NCBI GenBank assembly: GCA_021234155.1
Contig: JAJEKV010000027.1
Span: 12,534,716 to 12,598,715 of the forward strand
Length of the DNA: 64,000 nucleotides
Direction of reading: 5' to 3'
DNA from: Isoetes taiwanensis
Taxonomy: Eukaryota > Streptophyta > Lycopodiopsida > Isoetales > Isoetaceae
This document shows, in pieces, positions 53,260-64,000 of the stretch. Each line of letters opens with the position of its first letter. Within the stretch, counting starts at the first letter, position 1. Both the position numbers and the translations under genes were made by a program. Under the pieces are notes generated by a model. The model searched no databases. It saw nothing but the letters and a program-made list of their open reading frames with translations, and was not told where the DNA came from.

Positions 53260-54273
53260 GCTGCAGGTTTGATCTATGAGGTCAAACATTCTGAATGGGT
53301 GAGCCCCATCGTCATTGCACTCAAACACAATGGTAAGATCCGCGTCTGCGTGGACTACCGAAAACTCAATCAGGCCATGGAGCGTGATCATTTTCCACTT
53401 CCCTTCACAGACCAGGTTCTGAAAGAGGTTGCTGGCCATGAGATGTACTCCTTCATGGATGGTTTTTCTGGCTACAATCAGATCTCAATCAAAGAATCTG
53501 ATCAACTCAAGACGACTTTCACCACCCCGTGGGGCACTTTTGCCTACAAGGTGGTTCCTTTTGGATTATCAAACTCTCCATCAACGTTTCAATGCATCAT
53601 GCTCTCAGTTTTTCATGATTTTATGAAGGAAAATCCCTTCTTGCAAATTTTTCAAGATGACTTCTCTGCCTACAGTTCCATGGCTGACCATTTGGATAAG
53701 TTGGAACTCGTCTTTCAGAAATGTGATGAGTCCGGCATTAGTCTCAATCCTAAGAAATGCAACTTTTGCGTCACCTCAGGTGTTCTGTTAGGCCACGTTG
53801 TCAGCAAAGCAGGTATCACCACAGATCCTGCCAAAATCAGTTGTGTGCTCAAGGCTCAAGCACCAGCCAATATCAAGGAGACACGCTCTTTCCTGGGTAA
53901 GGTCAATTATTACTCCACTTTCATTCTTGGACTAGCAGCCATTGCAGATCCCATTCATAAACTCACGGGTGATGAATCCACCTGGGCTTGGAATTCCCAG
54001 GTGGATGCTGCTTTCCAACAGTTGAAGCTTTTGCTCACTCAGGCCCCGGTCCTTGTTCCCCCTCAATGGGACAAGCCCTTTCATGTTCATGTTGATGTCT
54101 CGGCGTTTGCTATTGGAGCTGTTCTTTCTCAAGAATATGATGCGCACACTGACAAACCAAACCGATATGCCAGCCGAAAACTCAATTCTGCTGATGTGTC
54201 CAACGCTTCCGTCACTATCTTTTGGGCAGTCAGATCAAATTCTTTGTTGACCACCAAGCACTTCTTTATTTGA
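53260..54273 (+). CDS. pol: Gypsy reverse transcriptase and RNase H (copy C)
   Basis: Open for 334 residues in the best-preserved part of the pile. RT motifs in order: KIRVCVDYRKLNQAMERDHF, PLPFTDQVL, SFMDGFSGYNQI, VVPFGLSNSPSTFQ, the catalytic LQIFQDDFSAYS (xDD present), LNPKKCNF and LLGHVVSKAGI. The RNase H connection FLGKVNYYSTFI leads to FHVHVDVSAFAIGAVLSQ, with the first catalytic Asp present. It copies element RNA into DNA. It is cut from its own N-terminus by the 555-bp insertion, and the frame fails at 54273 within RNase H. FxDDFS resembles the Athila-type form. Confidence 0.88.
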   Translation, partial: AAGLIYEVKHSEWVSPIVIALKHNGKIRVCVDYRKLNQAMERDHFPLPFTDQVLKEVAGHEMYSFMDGFSGYNQISIKESDQLKTTFTTPWGTFAYKVVPFGLSNSPSTFQCIMLSVFHDFMKENPFLQIFQDDFSAYSSMADHLDKLELVFQKCDESGISLNPKKCNFCVTSGVLLGHVVSKAGITTDPAKISCVLKAQAPANIKETRSFLGKVNYYSTFILGLAAIADPIHKLTGDESTWAWNSQVDAAFQQLKLLLTQAPVLVPPQWDKPFHVHVDVSAFAIGAVLSQEYDAHTDKPNRYASRKLNSADVSNASVTIFWAVRSNSLLTTKHFFI

Positions 54274-54889
54274 TCAACAAATCCGCGCTCCGCGGGTCGC
54301 ATTGCTTTCGTTGGGTCCTCATACGCAAAATTTGCACCTTTTGAAATTGTTCACAAAGGCGGGCAAATCTCATATTGTCCCGGATTATCTTTCCGCATCC
54401 ACCGCAGGATGATCCCTCCACTTTGGAGTCTCGGGCGCCTTTCTTGGCGCTCAACTCTTTTTGGTCACGGCAACCCCACATTGGTTCCATGACTTTTCAG
54501 CCCGGTACCTCCTCCTCCACGAGCTCTTCCACCCCGAAGGCGGGGCTCTCTCATGCCAGCGGCAATCCCGTCGACATCAATTTCTCCGCGAGGTCCGTGA
54601 CTACACCATGGTTGCGGGACATCTCTACAAAAGGGTAAGGATACCATCCTTCGCGTGGCTGTGTTCTACCTCATGATTCCGGATATTGTCAGAAAGCTCA
54701 TCAAGAGCTAGGTGGTGGTCACTTTCATGGTGACACCCGCGACGCATAAAATCCTTCTTCTTTGGTTATTTTTGGCCCACGCTCTTCAAAGGCGTTCACA
54801 TGCGCTTTGCCGCGTGTGATGCTTGCCCGTGTGTGGGGCGGCGGCGACGTGGCGCTCTTCCGTGGCGCTTTTAAGCCCGCCACTTCCCT
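54274..54889 (+). pseudogene. RNase H end and integrase zinc region, degraded
   Basis: Traces of the expected protein remain in shifting frames (FFVDHQALLYLINKS at about 54240-54285; later a weak HHCC region near 54680-54830). Frame changes coincide with former CAG/CTG sites. No usable ORF. Confidence 0.55.
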
Positions 54890-55807
54890 TCAAAAATGGG
54901 GAATGGATTTTGTGGGACCCATCGACCCTCTGCGGCACACCCGTGCCCGCTACGTTCACAGTTCTCAGCGACTCACGCTACCAAATGGGCGGAAGCTTGC
55001 GCACTTCCGGACAACAACTGCGGCAAACACAGCCAGGGTCCTTTATCAACAAATCATCACGCGATTCGGCTGCCCCACGGAGTTGGTCAGTGATCGTGGT
55101 GTTCATTTTATCAATCATACCATTAAGGAGCTGACGGATTATCTCCTGATACATCATCACAAGAGCACACCTTACTACCCTCAAGGCAATGGTTTGGCAG
55201 AAAGCACCAACAAAACTTTTGTCACAATTCTCAAGAAAATTTGTGACGCTTCTGCTTGGCAAAAACAAGCTTCCCTCTTGTTCTTTGGGCTTACAATACT
55301 TGTTTCAAAATCGCTACTGGTCACACTCCTTTCAAATTGATTTATGGTCAAGAAGCTCTCATGCCGTTTGAATACATCCTTCCAACTCTCCGTTTTCAAC
55401 TGGCTACTGCCCATAATCCGCCTGCTGCACTCAAAGAAAGGGTCTATCAATTGGAACAGTTGGATGAACTTAGAAGGGATGCTTATATTCGTGTTCTTCA
55501 TGGACAACAGTTGCAAAAATCCTTACATGACAAACGTCTGAAGACAAAAACATTCAAAGAAGGAGATTTGGTTCTTCTTTATGATTCTCGGTACAAAAAT
55601 TTTCCGGGTAAACTTAAGTTTCGTTGGCTTGGCCTTTATCAAATTGTTCAAGTGGTTCGACCCAGCGTTTTCCAACTGGCTGAAATAGATGGCACTCCAT
55701 TACCTACACTGGTTAATGGCTTTCGCCTCAAAATATTTCATCACACAGAAAGAGAAAATCAACAAACAGATGCTGTTCAAAACGCAACCACAACAGAAAG
55801 TGACTAA
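54890..55807 (+). pseudogene. pol: Gypsy integrase core and C-terminus (copy C)
   Basis: Core motifs are WGMDFVGPIDPLRHT, FGCPTELVSDRGVHFIN (second catalytic Asp) and STPYYPQGNGLAESTNKTF (catalytic Glu). The first catalytic Asp would fall in a damaged stretch after GMDF. After a frame change at about 55256 comes ALWAYNT-like LVLWAYNTCFKIATGHTPFK, LIYGQEALMPFE, then the C-terminal fold (GDLVLLYDSRYKNFPGKLKF, RWLGLYQIVQVV), ending TTTESD before TAA at 55807. Integrase inserts the cDNA into the host genome. Non-functional here because of the frame changes. Confidence 0.82.
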
Positions 55808-55919
55808 AACAGTGGCATATTATATTATAGGTGGATTTTTTTTACAAAATGTGGGCACAGCCCGCTATGAGCACTGCCCTATATACAAAAACGGACTCAG
55901 AGCCCTATCTACTAAAAAC

Positions 55920-56338
55920 CTAAGAAGAAAATCCCTCTACTCCGGGTTCGGAGCAGAGGTGATGCGGAGGAGGTGGTAGAGGTTCTGCTCCGGGTAGGTG
56001 CAGAACCACCTCCATCCCGTTGGTCTTAGGATCGGGATGTTCAGCCATCCCGGCACACCAGCCATCCATCTCCAGGCCACGATTGTGGCAACGCCAGAGG
56101 TCCAGACAATCCATCTTGCAGGTAATCCACTGCTGACAGTTAGACGACATAGTCTTATATAGCCAACCGAGGAACTTCTTGTCGACGTGGACCAATCAGA
56201 AAATTCGCCAACGTGTTTGCAATGCAAGGCTGTTTCTAAAACGAGAATCTTTTCTCCCGCCGCATATCTAGCCATGGTACCTTCTGACACATTCGTTTTA
56301 ATGATATCCCACTTTGAGTTGCCAGCATTAAATGCCAT
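55920..56338 (-). pseudogene. Antisense ORF between integrase and ORF2
   Basis: On the minus strand from 56338 (MAFNAGNSKWDIIKTNVSEG), joined by one frame change at about 56190 to VDKKFLGWLYKTMSSNCQQW. Trp/Cys-rich segments CKMDCLDLWRCH and MDGWCAGMAEHP follow before the end at 55920 (about 135 residues). The Cys/Trp spacing and open length look non-random, and the plus strand offers no better reading. Some Tat-branch elements carry an antisense ORF after pol, which would fit, but I know no family for this one. Confidence 0.4.
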
Positions 56339-56649
56339 GCCTTCTTTTCATGCCCGTCGACCATTAATGCGTGTCCTTGGGCCACCTGTCACATCCGATC
56401 ATTCTCTCACGTCTCATCTCCACCGTTCATTGCTTCTCCCTTTGTTGTTTGGGGACTTAGCCAAATTTTTGCCTCTCAATCGCCTCCTTCGCATCTTGCG
56501 ACACCTGGCACCATCAACGGTTGCAGTTTCCTCCTCATGCCGCTTCGCCTCCATTTGCGCGCCCTAAACCTTTTCGTCTCTCTGCGCCTTCGTCCTCCGT
56601 TCTCCGCTTTCCGCCTTTGCATCACCACTCTCTTCTGAAGCTCTTTGCC

Positions 56650-59189
56650 ATGGCTGCACCAAGATTTCCTACACTTCAAGCTACTGCTCCCAGGGAACCG
56701 GCTCTTTTTGAGTCAGTATCTTTCTTGACGCCCACCTTCCGTGAAGCCCTTGTTGGCCCGAATCGTGAAGTCGCAGAACGCCAGAAGCTTTACGAATTCT
56801 CACAAATGGAACTTCCGGCTCCAAATCCAGACCAGTTGAAGCAGTTCCTTGCTAACATCGTCAACAGTCCACATGGCTACACTACTGTGGTGGATGGCAC
56901 CACCATTTCGCTGACCCAGCACCTGATTTCTGAGGTATTCCATATTCCTTTGCAAACCCCTTGTTTATCTTGGTCTGCCATACAGGATCTCGATGTCACT
57001 GAGTTTGGAGCTCCTGCTTATCACGCAAATGTGCATCGCCTGACAAATATTGACAAGCCCCATGAAACTTTTGTTAAGTTCTTGTGGCACAAGTTCCTTG
57101 GGTATTCTATCAAGAACACCCATATCAATAAGCCTTTCTATAATATGGTAATCACTGCTACTCACTCCAACAACCATATTGATTGGCCCCAATTGTTGTT
57201 CTACCGTCTTCTCCAAGAAGTTGACCGTCTTCGGGCTGCCACTTCTATCTCTGAAGTTTCCGTGGGAGGCCATCTTCAAGCCCTCATCTGTCATTACTTT
57301 CCTCCCACACCTCCTCATTCTCATGATTCCACTCAGTGATCCCTTCCCCAGACTCACCAAGTCGGCACTTCACGCCCTACTTCTTCTGGTCATGTCAAAA
57401 TTCCGCACTCACATGTCACTGTCTCCTCTTCCGCTACAGAATCCAAGCATTCCAGTTCACACCATGTTTCACAAACATCACAAACAAGGCAACAGCAGAC
57501 TCCACCACCACAAAGACCTCGGCGGCTTTTGTACCAAGATGTCGGCGGAAGTTCAAGCTCTTGCTCTCAAATTCTGAGAATCCCAAGAAGCTCTTATGAA
57601 TGGGGTTCAAATGGCCCTGGAAACCTCCGACGCGGTTCACCGTGACCTTCAAGTTGCTACCACGCAAGTTCAGACTCTAGAGACCCAGCTTCAAGACAAG
57701 CACGGGGCCTTTTTACAGGCCCGTGAAGATCTCAAGGCTGCCCAAAATCAGATTACTCTGCGTACAGATCAGCAGGCTCAGCTCCAAACCGAAATTCAGG
57801 ACTTATTGGAGCAAAACAAGTCCAAAGATATCCTCCTGGGTAACAAAGAGAAAGATATTGCTAAGCTAGACGCCTTATACTCCGAGCTTTGTGACAATTA
57901 CAACACTCAAGTTCAAAACCTTACAGAGCGTGACGCTCAAATTGCCTCCTTGACGGCTCAGCTTTCCACACAGACCTCTCAGCTCACCTCTCTCCAAGAT
58001 CAGCTTACGGAGGTTCAGAAACAGAAAATTCTTGATGACGCTGAGATTACCGTGCTTCGCCTCAATGCTCCTGGGCAATCCTCCTCACAGGTCAACACTT
58101 CTCAGAAACGGGTCCGTGACCAATCAATCATATACGTTAGAAAAGGACAACAGGATCCGTGACCTCGAACAACAGCTACAGCAAACTATTCAGTCTGCTG
58201 ATGAGGCTCAGACCAAACTTGACGGCTATGTTACCATAGTTAGCAACCTGCCTATTGATTTCCCTGTTCCTTCCTGTTATCTGGATTATGTGGTTGCCCG
58301 CCGCCACCTTTTCTTCTGAAGTGGCATGGGGCTGATGGTCCCGTAGATGTTCCCCTGCGCACTGCAGATTTTCTTCGGATCTGGCCAGAACTCTCTATTG
58401 AAGACAAAGGTGTATGCTCTGCACTTTTGGTCTTTGATCTCATTCACTGCGAAGATCCGGATTTCATCACCTTCAGAGTTGTTCAGCCCATGGCTTACTT
58501 TTTTCATGATTTCTATCACGGGTGATACGGGAGAGATTTGGGATGGAGCCTAGCGAACGAACTTTCGGGGTGACCCCACACTTCAATGGTTGCTTCGGAT
58601 AACAACCCCTATCTAGGCGAACATGCTTTCGGACACCTGCGCTCTTCATCAAGAGTACATGCCTGATCTTGCTCATCATTTGCCTCTCTAGCAAGCGGAA
58701 GTGCTGCAACAGATAAGGAAGTATCTGGGACATCCTGAGGATCTTCCCTATGCACAAGTTTATATGCAACACCTAGCATGTTACAATCAATTACGTGTTC
58801 TTCTGGATAGCAAGACAGTCCCCACGGGCTGGGATAGCCCTCTTGTCAACTCTCAGCTCTCTGCTTCTACCTGGGACCGTTGGTGCAAAGCTCTTGATCC
58901 GGCCCTTGTCCGTGAATTCCGGGAGCAGGCTCAGCAACCCACGCCCATGGGCATGGTCCCCTCTCCCTATGCTTCCCTGGCTTTTTGGACCAAGGTCATG
59001 GATGGCCATGCTGGATGGACTCCACCTCAGATCTCGACGGATCTCCGGTGGGATCCCCGTTTTGTTCGCCGCTCCAATTGGGAGGATGGTGCCACCCTTG
59101 ATACCACCATCAACTGGATCTACATCGCCAATGAGCGTGGTTGGCAACGCTCTGCTGATGCTCTTCATGGTCTTGACACCTTCTTGTAG
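56650..59189 (+). pseudogene. Gypsy ORF2 after pol: N-terminal plant-transposon-like domain, coiled coil, C-terminal domain
   Basis: Starts MAAPRFPTLQATAPREP. Residues 30-220 (FLTPTFREALVGPNREVAER; VVDGTTISLTQHLISEVFHI; ETFVKFLWHKFLGYSIKN) resemble the N-terminal domain seen in plant retroelement accessory ORFs. A TGA at 57337 and a frame change separate a Ser/Gln-rich linker. 57596-58270 is a long coiled coil (LETQLQDKHGAFLQAREDLK; LTSLQDQLTEVQKQK), continuing after a shift as IRDLEQQLQQTIQSADEAQT. 58701-59189 is a Trp-rich C-terminal domain (LPYAQVYMQHLACYNQLRVL; WDRWCKALDPALVREFREQA; INWIYIANERGWQRSADALH). No transmembrane segment or signal peptide is visible, so an envelope-like role is not supported. 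Function unknown. Original length would be about 840 aa. Confidence 0.65.
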
Positions 59190-59585
59190 AATGCCGCCAC
59201 CTCACGGATCCTTGATCCACCTTCAAAGGCGGTTTACGTGCTTTGCTCTCAAATGCATCTTGCTTTCGGCTCCTTAAATCGGCGTCAATCTTTCCTGCAA
59301 TCAGAATGCCCGGCGTCGGTGCCGCCGGTCTCGGACCTGCCTCCTCATGGAATGCCGGTTTGTTTCTTCCCGGCCCATCTTTGCCCTTGAAGACATGGTG
59401 CGATCTCGTTTTCTCATAGATGCCGATCCTGCCCTTGGGCTCAACACTCCTCCTGCTCTCCAAATCGGCCAGGATCTCATTAGCAAGTACCATAATGGTG
59501 CCCGTCCTCACTCCCGTGAGGATCACTTTCGGTGATGGCTTCAGCCCCGAAACACTTCCTCCTTTTCTTCTGCTTGGCGAGTGTG

Positions 59586-59598
59586 GTTTGGTGGGGAG
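59586..59598 (+). other. Polypurine tract
   Basis: GGTTTGGTGGGGAG directly before the TG of LTR 3, where plus-strand DNA synthesis would be primed. Confidence 0.5.
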
Positions 59599-60187
59599 TG
59601 TTAGTCTGTGCCTCTGATGCCGGGACTATTCATGCATCTGACGGACCAGGTCAAGAAAAAGGATCCACATCAACCCGAGGGTCAGTCGTCAAAGGCCCGG
59701 CCGAAAGACCAAGCGGCGACCCCGCCTTGATCAAAGCACGGTTGCGGTACCAAGAGGCGCCGCTCAGACAAGTGATGGCCCGTCACCGCCTGTGTCAGCG
59801 TCAGCGTGATTGTAGGCACTTCAAGAGGCACCGCCAGCATTCCTGCAAATCAGGCCTCCTTCCAGGAGTCGGCACGAGATCCCGGTCGAGTGTCTATATT
59901 GGGCCAAAGGCCATTGTACTATATATATGAGTAGAGCTAGCACATGAGGGCTAGATGAGTTTTGAGTCTTGTCTCTTTTCAGTTTTCTCTCGATTGCGAG
60001 AGCTCATGTATGTTCATCCTTGATATCAAGAAAGCTTATCATTTTCCTCTCAGTGTTCTCTTGTTCTGTTTTCTTCTTCTTGTTCTCTTCTTGCAAATCC
60101 CGCGTGACATAGTCCCCTCTCTGATTCTCTGTTAGATCCACGGGTCCTCCGAGGGTTGTCTTCGAGTTCGAACCCGGACCCCAAACA
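59599..60187 (+). repeat. LTR 3 (589 bp)
   Basis: Same TG..CA limits as LTR 1. The first 300 bases differ from LTR 1 mostly at CAG/CTG positions (for example CCAGCAGAAG versus CCGGCCGAAAG), while 59940-60110 is nearly identical. It serves as the 3' LTR of copy C and is followed at once by another primer-site/gag. Confidence 0.82.
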
Positions 60188-60237
60188 ACATCGCCGCTGC
60201 CGCAGGTCGATTCGATCTTACTTTTTCTTACATGCGC

Positions 60238-61402
60238 CATGTACATCTAAAGTAACTTCCGCGCTAGAAGAACTCCTTTCCCGGGCGGCATCTAGATCTT
60301 GGGCGCCATCATCGAAGAAGCTGTTGCGACATGTATGGATACGCTTTTATGACATTGAGGGAGGTCACATTCGGTCTCGGGCTCGGTCGGCGCCACCCAC
60401 ACCTCGTGTCTTGTCTCGTCCAAGTTCCCCGCCCCGAGTGCAAACGTTGCTCCCGCCCTCTCGATCACCTCATCACTATCAGGAGCCCTATCAGGCTCAA
60501 CCTTCTCAACCTTACTTTCATACCCTCGAACATGCCTACATTCATCACTCTTGAGGCCCTCACGCCTCTTCCTTCACAACCATCATCTCCCGGGTGGGGC
60601 GAGGGGATATCCACATGTCTCTTTTAGCCTACCCGGGAATTTCCTTTCCCTACATTTCCCACCGCTCTTCCTGTTTACAACCTTCGGACCTCAAAAACCA
60701 ATGCTCGCACCTTCGTCCCTCAACCGCAGTCACCCCTTCATCAGGGTCCTTCAGGCACCATGCCACCTCCAACTCCACCTCAATATAATCACTATACTGT
60801 TCCTGTCCAGCCAAGCACGTTCACCTCTACCTTTCAGATCCTTAAGCTGACTTATCCCACCTTTGGCAACACGAAAGGCAAACCCTTAGACCAAAGTGCT
60901 CAGGCCCACATGGAAGAATTTGAGGCTCGGCTGTCTGAATGGTCATGCGCAACCTCAACTGAAATTCCACATCTTTTCCACCACCCTGCGTGGCTCTCCT
61001 CATCAATGGCTCATGTCCAACAAAAGCCACTGGAAACAAGATTGGTCAGAAATGAGAACTGCTTTTCTTTCTCACTATGGGACCACGGATGATGATCAAC
61101 TTCATCTCAAGCAACTCAATGACCTTCAACAAGAGCCCACCTGAGTTCGCCGGGGATTTTGCGATCGACTTCACATTCTCGGCAAACTCAAGGAGTACCT
61201 AACACAGCGGATCTTGGTGCGGTTTCTCCAAGGACTTCCTCCACTATCCGACTCATGACCGAATACACCTGCGTCCGAAGACTTTGGAGCAGGTAATCGT
61301 GCTTTGTCAATCACTCGATCCAATGTTTCCTCCCGTGGCGTGGCTCTTCAGGAGCTCCCTTTCATTCCACCCGTCATGGTTCCACAGACTGCTGTCCAGC
61401 CT
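60238..61402 (+). pseudogene. gag: Gypsy gag, copy D plus-strand arm
   Basis: Gag begins at the degraded ATG near 60238 and can be followed through the Pro/Gln-rich region and capsid core (AHMEEFEA, SSMAHVQQKPLETRL in shifted frame) to VPQTAVQPP. There it breaks at 61402 and inverted protease/gag sequence follows. It is full of small indels at former CAG/CTG sites, so only short frames remain (60760-61092 and 60896-61144 are the longest). Confidence 0.72.
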
Positions 61403-61403
61403 C

Positions 61404-63764
61404 CGTGATGAGATTAACTGCGCTACCCCCGTCAATTTGAACATGATTGACTTGTTGATTGCCCACCGTGGGCATGGTCCGTGGGTGTAGAGGTAGTAAT
61501 GTTTTAACTAAAATGTATCGGGGAGTGGTAACGGTCCTTGAGAGCGGGACCCGAGTTTCAAAATGGTTGCCAAGCTTAAGGAATTTTGATCTTGGCTAGC
61601 TCCTCTTGGAGTTCCGGCACATGAGAAAAAGGATCTGGCTGATCCACTTTCCGCTGGAGTGCGTGGTAAGGAAGCAAACAACTTCTTTGAGTAGGTCAAC
61701 CTCTGCAGCAATATTTGGATATGTCCGAGAGGCGTGGAGGTTGAGGCGTGGAAGGTGTATCTTGGCGTTGTTGAGCTCTGGTGGTGGCATGAACATTGGC
61801 CAACGTCGGCCTTGGCTTGCCTTGCATGAGGTTCAAAATGCTTTGGCGAACTTTAGGCATGACATGCGGCATGTTTCTCAAGTCGGGTGCAAAGTGAACC
61901 TTTTTTTTCTTCGTCATGAGGAATGGTGTCGATTGCAAAGGCGGGTTATGTGCCATTAGGGATAATGGTTAAGGGCGTGGCACGCCAGTGCAGCGTGGAA
62001 ACCAAACCAACCCAATTTGATGGCTGAACTGGAGGATTAAGTGCCTGAAAAATTTCTTCCTGTGCTTGGTGATCCATCTGAGGTTGATTTGCAGGAGCTG
62101 GTTGATAGCGTGATTGCTGAGGCGCTCTTGGTGGCTTCTTAAGAACAGGACGCGGGCCTTGTTTGCCATTAGCAATCCAGAGTTGGTAAGCCGTGAGGCG
62201 GACCGATGTGGTCTGATTGGTGCCCGGAAGCTGCACCTGAACTTGTGGAAGTTGAGGGCACGCCGTGGTGGTATGTCCCCATTCCTGACAGTGATAACAC
62301 TGAGCTTTAGAAGGATCAAAAGGAGGACGTGTGTTAGGTCCCCGTTGTTGCTCCTGTTACGGATAGAGTTGATTGGGTTGCGCCTGAAGTGGTGGCTGCT
62401 GATAGTGCGATTGTTGCTGAGGTGTTGTTTGCACTTGATAAACTAGTTTGTTGCGGAACGGTGTAGGATGAGTGCGAGTGCACTCTTCCGTGGCATGATT
62501 GCACATGTTGCATCTTTTACAATGAGGCGGGCCATTGGTCGAGTTGCACTCATTTGCCAAGTGGCCTTGGTATTTGCAGATATGGCACCAGATCTGACTG
62601 CGTTGCGGATGGGCGTGTTGAGGCTGGACAGCAGTCTGTGGAACCATGACGGGTGGAATGAAAGGGAGCTCCTGAAGAGCCACGCCACGGGAGGAAACAT
62701 TGACTGAGTGATTGACAAGGTCGATTGCCTGCTCCAAAGTCTTCGGACGCAGGTATTCAGTCATGAGTCGGATAGCTGGAGGAAGTCCTTGGAGAAACCA
62801 GACCAAGATATGGCTCTGTGTTGGGTACTCCTTGAGTTTGCTGAGCAGAATGTGAAGTCGATCTGCAAAATCTCTGGTAGACTCCGTGGGCTCTTGTTGA
62901 AGGTCATTGAGTTGCTTGAGATGAAGTTGATCATCATCCGTGGTCCCATAGTGAGAAAGAAAAGCAGTTCTCATTTCTGACCAATCTTGTTTCCAGTGGC
63001 TTTTGTTGGACATGAGCCATTGATGAGGAGAGCCACGCAGAGTGGTGGAAAAGATGTGGAATTTCAGTTGAGGTTGCGCATGACTATTCAGGACAGCCAG
63101 AGCCTCAAATTCTTCCATGTGGGCCTGAGCACTTTGGTCTAAGGGTTTGCCTTTCATGTTGCCAAAGGTGGGATAAGTCAGTTTAAGGGTCTGAAAGGTA
63201 GAGGTGAACGTGCTTGGCTGGACAGGAACAATATAGTGATTATATTGAGGTGGAGTTGGAGGTGGCATGGTGCCTGAAGGACCCTGATGAAGGGGTGACT
63301 GCGGTTGAGGGACAGAAGGTGCCTGAGCATTGGTTTTGAGGTCTATAAGGTTGTAAACAGGAAGAGCGGTGGGAAATGTAGGGAAAGGAAATTCCTGGGT
63401 AGGCGCAAAAGAGACATGTGGATATCCCTGCCCACCCGGGGGAGATGATGGTTGTGAAGGAAGAGGCGTAGGGCCTGAAGAGTGATGAATGTAGGCATGT
63501 TCAGGGGTATGAAAGTAAGGTTGAGAAGGTTGAGCCTGATAGGGCTCCTGATAGTGATGAGGTGACTGAGGCTGTGAGCAATGTTTGCACGCCTGGGGCG
63601 GGGAACTTGGACGAGACAAGACACGAGGTATGGGTGGCGCCGACTCCCTCAATGTCATAAGCAGATCCATACATGTCGCGAACAGTTTCCCTTCGATGAT
63701 GTCGCTCCAAGCGAGATGCCGTCTGGGAAAGGAGTTCTTCTGGCGTGAAGTTGCGGACAGACAT
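61404..63764 (-). pseudogene. gag: Gypsy gag and protease start, inverted arm of copy D
   Basis: Minus-strand gag starts at 63764 (MSVRNFTPEELLSQTASRLE). A deletion of about 35 bp at 63645-63650 shifts frame within the N-terminal region. The main frame is then open to a TAA at 62357 (sisters have CAA) and includes the capsid core and knuckles CHICKYQGHLANEC and CKRCNMCNHATEEC. The third knuckle, CYHCQEWGHTTTAC, lies downstream, then the gag C-terminus (62236-61700, increasingly damaged) and a protease remnant with the DGGSAVNLI site at about 61430-61404. The open frame to the right of 63764 is LTR read-through, not gag. Confidence 0.82.
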
Positions 63765-63794
63765 GGCGACAGAAGAAAGTAAGATCGAATCAGA

Positions 63795-63810
63795 CCCGGC
63801 AGCGGCGACA
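63795..63810 (-). other. Primer-binding site of copy D
   Basis: The minus strand reads TGTCGCCGCTGCCGGG, the same variant as at 44249. Confidence 0.6.
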
Positions 63811-63811
63811 G

Positions 63812-64000
63812 TGTTTGGGGTCTGGGTTCGGGAACTCCTGGAAGACAGCCCTCTGTGAGGACCCGTGGATCTAACAGGAGAATCCGGGGGACTATGCCAC
63901 GCGGGATTTGCAAGAAGAGAACAAGAAGAAGAAAACAGAACAAGAGAACACTGAGAGGAAAATGATAAGCTTTCTTGATATCAAGGATGACCATACATGA
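63812..64000 (-). repeat. LTR 4, partial at window edge
   Basis: Matches the 3' 190 bases of the LTR in inverted orientation (TGTTTGGGGTCTGGGTTCGG on the plus strand at its inner edge) and is cut by the end of the window. Confidence 0.85.

Overview
The window looks like a repeat-rich, eukaryotic green-plant (streptophyte) nuclear genome. The evidence is spliced genes with GT..AG introns, broken copies of two plant genes (a calcineurin B-like calcium sensor and chlorophyllide a oxygenase), plant-type LTR-retrotransposon primer sites, and hAT, Helitron and Ty3/Gypsy proteins. I cannot name the species. A seed-free plant or charophyte seems as likely as a seed plant. There are no bacterial operons, rRNA genes or tRNA genes that I can support. 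Almost every recognisable protein is from a mobile element and most are broken.

Layout. 1-1.6 kb: eight consecutive long foldbacks (76-171 bases each), a possible hairpin-RNA cluster. 2.0-4.4 kb (-): decayed hAT transposase. 5.3-11.4 kb (-): an unusual LTR-retroelement-like unit. Reading leftward it has an LTR edge, a tRNA-Met-type primer site, an ORF ending in a histone H3 fold, a second unknown ORF, then gag and a truncated protease. The first two ORFs each have their own TATA box and a pair of 67-bp hairpins upstream. 11.7-17.6 kb (-): decayed transposon-type genes with a GHTHEDVDALFG motif (DUF7869-like) and VAWP-type domains.

16.4-24 kb: an island strewn with about 20 copies of a perfect CG-rich palindrome (AATCGCGCCWGGCGCGATT). 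It surrounds one four-exon gene (18036-23069, 1266 codons) that joins a ParB/sulfiredoxin-like DGQH motif to a C-terminal FCP1-like HAD phosphatase fold. The palindromes occur in its introns and flanks but not in its exons. Intron 2 is itself a 390-nt palindrome. Three in-frame TAG codons interrupt the reading frame.

24-29 kb: LTR-like sequence and a decayed Gypsy pol. 29.6-38 kb: shuffled host-gene exons (CBL, CAO, unassigned) in AT-rich sequence. 38.4-44.1 kb: two related Helitron N-terminal gene copies separated by tandemly duplicated AT-rich DNA.

44.2-64 kb: a pile of copies of one Athila/Tat-like Gypsy family: about 590-bp LTRs, tRNA-Asp-type primer site, gag with three CCHC knuckles, protease, RT, RNase H, integrase, an antisense ORF and a large coiled-coil ORF after pol. 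Twice the copies are arranged as LTR-gag/gag-LTR palindromes. Some segments differ from their sisters mainly at CAG/CTG trinucleotides, which suggests methylation-linked sequencing error as well as real decay.
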